The notes beneath the pieces are model-generated. The model worked only from the letters and a program-made list of their open reading frames with translations. It did no database searches and was not told where the DNA came from. From contig JALWSN010000342.1 in assembly GCA_027080245.1 (NCBI GenBank), positions 1-5,113 on the forward strand: DNA of 5,113 bases, in the 5' to 3' direction. Below are positions 1 to 4,975 of this stretch, piece after piece. This DNA is from Ignavibacteriales bacterium (GTDB lineage Bacteria > Bacteroidota > Ignavibacteria > Ignavibacteriales > Melioribacteraceae). A program made the translations under genes and the position numbers. The first letter of the stretch is position 1. The number at the start of each line of letters is the position of its first letter.

Positions 1-1
1 G

Positions 2-144
2 TGGATGAATGGATAATTGGGGTCTTAGTTAGATTCACTTTCGAACAATCTATTACTGCTTTTACAAAAATATCTTGTGGGAATACTCTTCCTTTAATCG
101 TCCATTCATCCAGCTATCCAGCCATCCAATCATCCATTCATCCA
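2..144. repeat. Inverted repeat, arms 2-20 and 126-144
   Basis: The reverse complement of 2-20 matches 126-144 at 18 of 19 positions; the single difference is at 131. The 11-bp core TCCATTCATCC also occurs at 101-111. The right arm lies inside the 8-bp array, so the left arm may be a displaced, inverted piece of the same repeat family rather than a functional stem. The 105-bp gap makes a stable hairpin unlikely. Confidence 0.6.
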
Positions 145-212
145 AAGCTCTAACGCTCCAAAGCCTTTTAACCTCTTAACCTTTTAGCCTCTTAGCCTTT
201 TTCCCTTTCTCC
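101..212. repeat. Degenerate tandem array of fourteen 8-bp units
   Basis: Cut into octamers from 101, the sequence stays in register for 112 bp. Units 1-5 follow TCCANNYA (for example TCCATTCA, TCCAGCTA). Units 6-8 are TCCAAAGC, TCTAACGC, TCCAAAGC. Units 9-12 alternate CTTTTAAC, CTCTTAAC, CTTTTAGC, CTCTTAGC. Units 13-14 are CTTTTTCC and CTTTCTCC. The consensus drifts along the array while the period never slips. The next octamer (213-220, GTTTTTCG) is still similar and runs directly into the first hairpin repeat. No reading frame uses it, since eight is not a multiple of three. Function unknown. Confidence 0.75.
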
Positions 213-216
213 GTTT

Positions 217-273
217 TTCGCAGATTGTTTTTCGCACCGCTGCCTGCGCGTCGAAAAACCAATCCGCGCTACA
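217..273. repeat. 57-bp hairpin repeat, copy 1
   Basis: This is the first of two 57-bp elements sharing the first 14 bp (TTCGCAGATTGTTT) and the last 18 bp with copy 2 at 446-502. It folds on itself: CGC 219-221 with GCG 266-268, GATTG 223-227 with CAATC 260-264, TTTTTCG 228-234 with CGAAAAA 252-258 (C259 bulged), then a short GC-rich top (236-240 with 246-251) closing a loop near 241-245. The inner arm differs from copy 2 but still pairs. It resembles a REP-like or miniature dispersed element, or a structured RNA. No T-run follows on either strand, so an intrinsic terminator is not supported. Confidence 0.8.
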
Positions 274-445
274 AAGTCTCCGTTTAACATTTGCATTTTT
301 TTAATGGGAACGTGTATTTACTTTTTGTCGAGTGTTAAATAGTTGGATAAATGTATTGTTGGAGGAATGGATGTTCTGATTATTGATTTTGGATTTTAGT
401 TTTTCGATTTTTCTTATTCCCAGCGCTCTTATTCATTTACGCCTA

Positions 446-502
446 TTCGCAGATTGTTTCTGACTCCGCTAAGCGCAGAGTCAGAAACCAATCCGCGCTA
501 CA
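446..502. repeat. 57-bp hairpin repeat, copy 2
   Basis: Second copy, identical in length to 217-273 and with identical ends. Pairing: CGC 448-450 with GCG 495-497, an A451/C494 mismatch, GATTG 452-456 with CAATC 489-493, C488 bulged, TTTCTGACTC 457-466 with GAGTCAGAAA 478-487, then CGC 467-469 with GCG 473-475 around a TAA loop. That gives about 21 base pairs. It sits about 55 bp past the stop codon of the response regulator gene, so it may protect or shape the 3' end of the operon mRNA. It lacks the T-tract of a classical terminator. Confidence 0.85.
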
Positions 503-523
503 TGATTTTATTTCATTCCTGCT

Positions 524-551
524 ATTCACAATTTACAATTCACCATTCACA
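524..551. repeat. 7-bp tandem array, four units
   Basis: Four adjacent heptamers fit ATTYACM: ATTCACA, ATTTACA, ATTCACC, ATTCACA. The array ends 6 bp beyond the 3' end of the response regulator gene and lies 21 bp from hairpin copy 2. It is another short-period, in-register array, with a different unit and period from the octamer array at 101-212. No function can be assigned. Confidence 0.65.
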
Positions 552-557
552 TTTAAA

Positions 558-1919
558 TTACGCTAAATTGTATTTTTCAATTTTCGAACGCAGCGTTGAA
601 ACAGGAATGTTCAATATTTCAGCGGCTTTGTTTTTGTTGCCGGCGGATTTCTCCAAAGCTCCCTTAATTAAATTAATCTCAAGATTCTGAACCATTTCCA
701 CCAATCCCTGCCCTTTAGGTTTGGTTGGTTTGGCAAACTTCGCTTTGAATTCATTTGGAATTAATTCGGCGGTAATTTTGCCTTCTCTACTAATAATCAC
801 AAGTCGTTCTACCAAATTTTTTAATTCCCTCGTGTTTCCGGGCCAATCGTAATTTTTCAAAATATCGTAAACATCCTCAGCAACTTCAATATTTTTAGAA
901 GGCGAATACCGCTTCAAAAAAGCGTCGAATAAAATTGGGATGTCATCCCTTCTTTCACGCAATGGCGGTAGATGCAGCGGATAAATATTCAATCTGTAAT
1001 AAAGGTCCTTCCTGAACTTTCCCTCGTCGGACAATTTTTTCAAATCCGCTTTGGTCGAGGCAATCACGCGAACATCAATTTTAATAGTTTTGCTGCTGCC
1101 AAGCTTCTCAATTTCCTGCTCCTGAAGAACCCGCAACAACTTCACCTGCAAATCCAATGGGATGTCGTCCACGTCGTCGAGGTAAATTGTTCCGCCGTCG
1201 GCTTCCTCGAACCTTCCAACGCGTTCCCTATCCGCGCCGGTAAATGCCCCTTTCACGTGTCCGAAAAGCTCGCTTTCAAATATTTCTTTCGAGAGAATTG
1301 CGCAGGAAACTTTAACCAAAGGTTTTTTCTTACGGGGACTATTGTAATGAATAATGTTTGCAATTAGTTCTTTGCCCGTTCCCGTTTCTCCTGTAATTAA
1401 AACTGAGGATTTGAATTCCGTCACCAATTTAATTTCTTCCTTTATTTTCCGAACGCTTTCGTGATTGCCGTAAAAGGAATCAATATCGTATTTGCTCTGA
1501 AAATGTTCGCTAAACTCCCTGTTGTATTTTTGCAACAAAGTCAATTCGCCGATTTTGTCAATTAAATTCAGCAGTTCAATCGGTTCGAAAGGCTTTGTAA
1601 TGTAATCGTAAGCGCCCAATTTAATAGCTTCTACCGCCGATTGTATTGTGCCAAAAGCCGTAATGATTATTACAAAAATGTGCGGATTAATTTCCTTGAC
1701 CTTTTTCAATAGCTCCAACCCGCTCATTTCCGGCATTCTCACGTCGGTAATCAAAATTTCAACGCCGGGATTTTTTTTAATGTAATCCAGCGCTTCAAGC
1801 GGCGATTCAAAATCCACTACATTGTGACCGGCGGTCTCAACGTCTTGCGCTAAAGTAACCCTTAAAATCTCCTCGTCGTCAACAATGCAAATTTTCATCT
1901 TCCTTTCGGAATTTTCCAT
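558..1919 (-). CDS. NtrC-family sigma-54-dependent response regulator
   Basis: A cytoplasmic transcription activator of 453 residues with the full three-domain NtrC layout. Receiver domain (about 8-125): acidic pair D14/D15, phospho-acceptor D59, T87, K109. AAA+ domain (about 150-375): Walker A GETGTGKE 177-184, sigma-54-contacting GAFTGA 224-229, Walker B LDD 247-249, sensor I region ASTK 287-290, arginine-finger region FRKDLYYRL 302-310, sensor II WPGNTREL 359-366. A Fis-type helix-turn-helix (about 415-450) ends the protein. Unusual: Walker B reads DD instead of DE, and the usual VNCA and ATN segments read VSCA and STK. The start is chosen because AGGAG (1932-1928), overlapping the kinase stop codon, lies 8 nt upstream; Met8 is a less well-spaced alternative. 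It is the last gene of the operon and the presumed partner of the upstream kinase. Target promoters unknown. Confidence 0.96.
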   Translation of the reverse strand: MENSERKMKICIVDDEEILRVTLAQDVETAGHNVVDFESPLEALDYIKKNPGVEILITDVRMPEMSGLELLKKVKEINPHIFVIIITAFGTIQSAVEAIKLGAYDYITKPFEPIELLNLIDKIGELTLLQKYNREFSEHFQSKYDIDSFYGNHESVRKIKEEIKLVTEFKSSVLITGETGTGKELIANIIHYNSPRKKKPLVKVSCAILSKEIFESELFGHVKGAFTGADRERVGRFEEADGGTIYLDDVDDIPLDLQVKLLRVLQEQEIEKLGSSKTIKIDVRVIASTKADLKKLSDEGKFRKDLYYRLNIYPLHLPPLRERRDDIPILFDAFLKRYSPSKNIEVAEDVYDILKNYDWPGNTRELKNLVERLVIISREGKITAELIPNEFKAKFAKPTKPKGQGLVEMVQNLEINLIKGALEKSAGNKNKAAEILNIPVSTLRSKIEKYNLA

Positions 1920-1927
1920 TCTTTCTT

Positions 1928-1932
1928 CTCCT
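1928..1932 (-). promoter_or_regulatory. Shine-Dalgarno of the response regulator gene
   Basis: AGGAG overlaps the TAG stop codon of the kinase gene (1933-1931) and lies 8 nt before the regulator ATG. It decides the choice of the first Met over Met8, whose purine-rich sequence is only about 2 nt away. Confidence 0.65.
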
Positions 1933-3424
1933 AATACTTCGGTAAATGAATCTTAAAAGTAGTGTATTTCCCGGGTTCGCTTTCAACTTCAATGCTCCCG
2001 TTGTGCAAATTAACAATATTGTAAACTATGGAAAGCCCCAAACCGGTGCCTTGGTTCGAACTTTTCGTAGTGAAAAACGGTTCGAAAACCTGATTTAATT
2101 TTTCCTTGGGAATTCCAATCCCATTGTCTTGAATTAAAATGGATACAAAATTTCCCTCTTCTTTGGCTTGGATGCGAATGTTTTTTTCCCCCTTCGAATT
2201 GTCCGCTTCAAGCGCGTCGATTGCATTAACCAGCAAGTTAACAAAAATTTGCTCAATGTGCGTTTTACTGCCCAAAACATCGAGATTTCCCTTTAGCTCT
2301 TTCGTTAAAACAATTCTGTTGTTTTCAAGTTTGTAAGCAAGCAACAACAATGCATTTTCAATTTGATTTTCGATGTTTACCCGCTCGAACTTCAAATCTT
2401 CCAACCGAGTGTAATTCAACAAATTTCTGATTACATTTTCAATTCTTTTCGCCGCATTGTCCATTAAATCCAAATACCTTTCGTTCTGTTGAACGTTTTG
2501 AGGATCGATTTTCATTCGCCTCAAGCAATTCTGAATTCCCGAAATAGGATTGTTGATTTCGTGAGCCAACCCCGCCGAAATAGTGCCGATTGTAGCGAGC
2601 TTTTCCGATTGAATTAGTTTTTTTTCTGCGTTTTTTAAATCCTGGTAGGCTCTGGAAAGCCTGCGAATCATGTCGTTAAATTTGTCTGTTAACAAATCAA
2701 TTTCGTCAATAGCTCGGAACAAAAACGGAAAAACTCCGAAAAACTTTTGCCTGATAGTAATAGTCGGTGGATTTCCCTCCGCTAAAGTTTCCAGGGTGAG
2801 TTTGTCCGAGGTGGATTTAATTGCGTTAATCGGGTCGGTAATAAAAAGCGCGAACATAAGCGCACCGATTATTCCAACCAGCAGAAAAAATCCAACCATA
2901 ATCCAGAAGTGCGAAAGCGTGGCAGTAATATCTTTGTTAATTTTTTCCTCGGAAATTCCAACCCGCACAAATCCAAGCTGTCCGCTTAAAATAGGCAGGG
3001 CAATGTCCCGGATTTTCCTTTTGCCGGAAAAGTCGGTAAGTTCAACCAAAACAATACTTTTCTTGTTGCCCGCGGAAATTTTGTTGGCGTTAATTAAATC
3101 CTTTGTGATTGAATATTGGTAACTGCCGGCAACAAAATTGTTTTTATTGTCGAGGATGAATGAATAAACAACGGTGCTGTCAAGGGATTTTTCCTCGTCT
3201 AAAAGCTTTTGGACGGCTACGTAATCTTCAAACAAAAGGTAATTTACCGATTGCTCGGCAAGCGTTTTAGCAATGTTCATTGCGCGTTTTTCGGATTCCT
3301 GTTCCAGCGCCTTTTGAATGTCCTGGAAAATCAAATAAGCGTTTACGCTTCCGAACAAAATAACAATTAGAACAATTGCAATTGTAAATTTCCAGAATAA
3401 CGGGACTCTAATCTTGAACTTCAT
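1931..3424 (-). CDS. Membrane sensor histidine kinase (HAMP, HisKA, HATPase)
   Basis: A 497-residue inner-membrane kinase. Transmembrane helix 1 (about 13-33) and helix 2 (about 173-195) bracket a roughly 140-residue extracytoplasmic domain; its ending (ALPILSGQLGFVRVGIS) looks like a single PAS/Cache-type fold. A HAMP region follows (about 197-256), then a coiled-coil lead-in and the H-box AHEINNP with phospho-acceptor H288. The ATPase domain shows N-box NLLVNAIDA (N400), G1 DNGIGIP 433-439, F-box FEPFFTTK 447-454 and G2 GTGLGLS 459-465, so it should be active. No cytoplasmic PAS or receiver domain is present. The HAMP connector is about 15 residues longer than usual. Its start lies 1 bp after the stop of the binding-protein gene and has no strong Shine-Dalgarno sequence, suggesting translational coupling. 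It probably phosphorylates D59 of the downstream regulator. Confidence 0.95.
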   Translation of the reverse strand: MKFKIRVPLFWKFTIAIVLIVILFGSVNAYLIFQDIQKALEQESEKRAMNIAKTLAEQSVNYLLFEDYVAVQKLLDEEKSLDSTVVYSFILDNKNNFVAGSYQYSITKDLINANKISAGNKKSIVLVELTDFSGKRKIRDIALPILSGQLGFVRVGISEEKINKDITATLSHFWIMVGFFLLVGIIGALMFALFITDPINAIKSTSDKLTLETLAEGNPPTITIRQKFFGVFPFLFRAIDEIDLLTDKFNDMIRRLSRAYQDLKNAEKKLIQSEKLATIGTISAGLAHEINNPISGIQNCLRRMKIDPQNVQQNERYLDLMDNAAKRIENVIRNLLNYTRLEDLKFERVNIENQIENALLLLAYKLENNRIVLTKELKGNLDVLGSKTHIEQIFVNLLVNAIDALEADNSKGEKNIRIQAKEEGNFVSILIQDNGIGIPKEKLNQVFEPFFTTKSSNQGTGLGLSIVYNIVNLHNGSIEVESEPGKYTTFKIHLPKY

Positions 3425-3430
3425 TTTAGT
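3420..3430 (-). promoter_or_regulatory. Stop/start junction, probable translational coupling
   Basis: The TAA stop of the binding-protein gene (3428-3426) and the ATG of the kinase (3424-3422) are separated by a single A. The nearest purine-rich stretch upstream, GGA, is about 14 nt away, too far for a good ribosome binding site. Kinase translation therefore probably depends on ribosomes finishing the upstream gene, which would keep the two products in a fixed ratio. Confidence 0.55.
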
Positions 3431-4340
3431 TAAAAGAATCCAGTGAATTGTAAATGCTTGGGTCGACCATTTCGAAGGATTCGATATTTAAATCGCTCAA
3501 AACCTTTTTGCCGAGCGGGTCTTTGTCCATCTCCAACAAAATTTTTTGAATTTTTTTGATGAGCTTTTTGTCCGCTGTGGCGGGATAAACAAACGGCGGA
3601 ATGCCGTATTTAGGCGATTTTTTGATTATCACCACGTCTTTAACTTTTTGAGGGTCGTTTTTTAGCAGGTAATCGTAAACCAGCCCGTCCACGGAAGCGC
3701 CGTCAACAAGCTTTCTTGCCACCGCTTGAATTGAATAATCGTGGGCGTAAGTAAAAATTGTTTTGGAGAAAAAATCTTTAGGGTTTGCGTGTTTTGATTT
3801 TAACAAAAGAATTGCGTATTTGTAACCGGTGTTCGAAAGAGGGTCCGAAAAAGCAAACGAATGGCCCTTTAATTGGTCGAAGTTAGTAATTTTAGAATCC
3901 TTGTTTACAATAATGTAAGCCTGATAATAAGTTCGTCCGTTAATTTTAGGTGCGGCTAAAATTTTAAGGGGAAATTTTCTTCTGGCAACAACGTAAGCTC
4001 CGGAACAGACGTAAGCAAAGTCTAGTTTCCCCTGCTCCAAAAGATCGTTTACTTCTTTGTAAGTTTTTCGTTGAGTTAATTTTATTGGCGTTCCAAGTTT
4101 GTCCTGAATATATTTCAACAAATTTTCGTACAAAAAAAATGTTCGTTTTGGAGAAATCATCGTGGAAATTGCAACATGAATTGACTTGGAAGCAATGTTG
4201 TTAGAGGCGGCAGTAACTTCAGTATCTGAATCTTTAATATCTACTTCCACTTTTTTAGGTTGTTCGTTGTTAAACCTTGCGCTACAACCCGCTGTAAAAA
4301 GTAAAATCAACGCAAAATTTATTAAATATTTTAATCTCAT
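3426..4340 (-). CDS. PhnD-like periplasmic-binding lipoprotein, probable sensor subunit
   Basis: A 304-residue solute-binding protein of the phosphate/phosphite/phosphonate (PhnD, Phosphonate-bd) superfamily. The N-terminus is a lipoprotein signal with lipobox FTAGC and lipidated Cys19. A low-complexity charged linker (about 20-52) tethers the two-lobed domain (about 53-290). Family landmarks: GKLDFAYVCSGAYV 104-117, YIIVNKDS 142-149, the DPLSNTGY ligand-loop segment 166-173, HDYSIQAV 200-207 and VDGLVYD 217-223. Shine-Dalgarno AGGGA (4352-4348) stands 7 nt before the ATG. No permease or ATPase gene accompanies it; instead it heads an operon with a histidine kinase and response regulator, so a sensory role is more likely than transport. 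PhnD-like domains are known as sensory modules in some kinases, such as the TtrS tetrathionate sensor. The ligand cannot be read from sequence. A remote transporter partner remains possible. Confidence 0.9.
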   Translation of the reverse strand: MRLKYLINFALILLFTAGCSARFNNEQPKKVEVDIKDSDTEVTAASNNIASKSIHVAISTMISPKRTFFLYENLLKYIQDKLGTPIKLTQRKTYKEVNDLLEQGKLDFAYVCSGAYVVARRKFPLKILAAPKINGRTYYQAYIIVNKDSKITNFDQLKGHSFAFSDPLSNTGYKYAILLLKSKHANPKDFFSKTIFTYAHDYSIQAVARKLVDGASVDGLVYDYLLKNDPQKVKDVVIIKKSPKYGIPPFVYPATADKKLIKKIQKILLEMDKDPLGKKVLSDLNIESFEMVDPSIYNSLDSFN

Positions 4341-4369
4341 TTTTTCATCCCTTTAAAAATTGAACATTA

Positions 4370-4398
4370 AAAATAACTTAATATTTTAAAACCCTCAA
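4370..4398 (-). promoter_or_regulatory. Possible housekeeping-type promoter of the operon
   Basis: On the minus strand, TTGAGG (4398-4393) and TATTTT (4375-4370) are separated by 17 bp and end about 30 bp before the binding-protein ATG. Each hexamer matches the sigma-70 consensus at 4 of 6 positions. The region is very AT-rich, so such a match is weak evidence, and promoters in the FCB group can differ from this consensus. Confidence 0.25.
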
Positions 4399-4433
4399 AT
4401 AATTTTGCTTGATAATCTGTAACTAAATAATTA

Positions 4434-4448
4434 TCTTGCAAAGCAAGA
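4434..4448. promoter_or_regulatory. 15-bp dyad, possible operator
   Basis: TCTTGC (4434-4439) and GCAAGA (4443-4448) are perfect inverted 6-bp arms around AAA. The dyad lies in the divergent intergenic region, about 94 bp upstream of the binding-protein start and 114 bp upstream of the plus-strand gene. It is a plausible binding site for a dimeric regulator such as the Fis-type helix-turn-helix protein of this operon, but only one copy is seen. Confidence 0.35.
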
Positions 4449-4496
4449 AGAAGATATTAAGGTCGGATAGTTGTTTTAATCCTTTTTTTCCCTCGC

Positions 4497-4515
4497 AATT
4501 ACTACGAAAGTAATT
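4497..4515. promoter_or_regulatory. 19-bp dyad, possible operator
   Basis: AATTACT (4497-4503) and AGTAATT (4509-4515) form perfect 7-bp inverted arms around ACGAA. The sequence differs from the dyad at 4434-4448. It lies 46 bp upstream of the plus-strand gene, where a repressor site or a 5' leader hairpin could sit. No T-run follows it. Confidence 0.35.
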
Positions 4516-4550
4516 TCCTACATTTACCTACCTCAACATTAAAACATTCA

Positions 4551-4556
4551 AGGAGG
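4551..4556 (+). promoter_or_regulatory. Consensus Shine-Dalgarno of the T9SS protein remnant
   Basis: A full AGGAGG lies 5 nt upstream of the ATG at 4562. It fixes the start codon and shows that the translation signals of this gene remain intact even though the downstream coding sequence is broken. Such a strong signal argues against a typical Bacteroidetes host, where these motifs are often absent. Confidence 0.7.
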
Positions 4557-4561
4557 ATTCC

Positions 4562-4975
4562 ATGCGAAAACTATTTTTACTTATTCTACCTTTAATTTCC
4601 ACATTAGTTTTTAGCCAGGATTTTCAAATCTCAAATTCGGGAAAATATTCGGTCGATTTGCCGCACATTTCCTTTAGCGGAGCGAGAACTCATCTTGTTT
4701 ACGGAACAAATTTTTATTATTACAATTTCAATATTAACGGACCTACGACACCAATAGAAAATCCAATTTCGCCTGCGGATAATTTCGGACCTAACACTAC
4801 GGACTTCGCGGTCGATCCGGCGGATTCAAATCATATTGCAGTGGTTTATTACGATTACGATTACAATACCAGCGTTCAATTTTATGGCTGTTACGTCACT
4901 GAAAGTCAGGATGGCGGCAAAACATTCGATGTGCCTACCCTGATGGACACAGTACTTTACGGCAACAGCTTTTAA
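4562..4975 (+). CDS. Truncated secreted propeller-type protein, N-terminal part
   Basis: The open frame encodes 137 residues beginning with a signal peptidase I leader (MRK, hydrophobic core 4-17, likely cleavage after Ser18, before QDF). Mature residues resemble the start of sialidase/BNR-type beta-propellers: DFAVDPADSNHIAVVYYD (81-98) is a typical blade strand segment, and SQDGGKTF (115-122) fits the Asp-box pattern S-x-D-x-G-x-T-F/W. The frame ends at TAA (4973-4975) after about one blade, far too short for a full propeller. A T9SS sorting-domain segment follows downstream in another frame, so this is best read as the surviving 5' part of a larger secreted or surface-attached protein. A short exported protein could still be made, but would lack the sorting signal. 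It is transcribed divergently from the sensor operon. Confidence 0.65.
   Translation: MRKLFLLILPLISTLVFSQDFQISNSGKYSVDLPHISFSGARTHLVYGTNFYYYNFNINGPTTPIENPISPADNFGPNTTDFAVDPADSNHIAVVYYDYDYNTSVQFYGCYVTESQDGGKTFDVPTLMDTVLYGNSF

Larger units (their letters stand above)
1..557. other. Gene-free, repeat-rich intergenic region
   Basis: I found no convincing gene on either strand here. The region lies beyond the 3' end of the minus-strand operon. It is dominated by short-period repeats and two long hairpins, annotated separately. Between them, 274-445 is AT-rich and T-rich without clear coding, RNA or operator signals. Positions 1-100 contain only one arm of an inverted repeat (2-20) and otherwise nothing I can name. 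Confidence 0.75.

Noticed and set aside
446..502. Hairpin copy 2 as an intrinsic terminator of the operon
   Set aside because: The stem is strong and well placed, but on the minus strand it is followed by a mixed sequence without a T-run, and copy 1 with the same ends is not next to a gene end.
217..502. CRISPR-like repeat-spacer array
   Set aside because: Only two repeats, 172 bp apart, with divergent centres and long palindromes; no cas genes are visible.
454..690. Open frame of 78 codons on the plus strand
   Set aside because: It runs through hairpin copy 2 and the 7-bp array, then overlaps the 3' end of the regulator gene in antisense. No ribosome binding site and no recognisable protein.
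972..1367. Open frame of 131 codons on the plus strand
   Set aside because: It lies wholly antisense to the AAA+ domain of the regulator, whose motifs are unmistakable on the other strand.
2139..3122. Two plus-strand open frames (2139-2336 and 2670-3122)
   Set aside because: Both are antisense shadows of the histidine kinase gene, lack family motifs and lack ribosome binding sites.
3426..4340. Complete phosphonate ABC transporter locus
   Set aside because: Only the binding protein is present; the neighbours are signalling genes and no permease or ATPase motif appears on either strand.
4341..4561. Sigma-54 promoter on the minus strand for the sensor operon
   Set aside because: I checked every GC-N10-CC arrangement (the reverse complement of GG-N10-GC) in this interval and found none.
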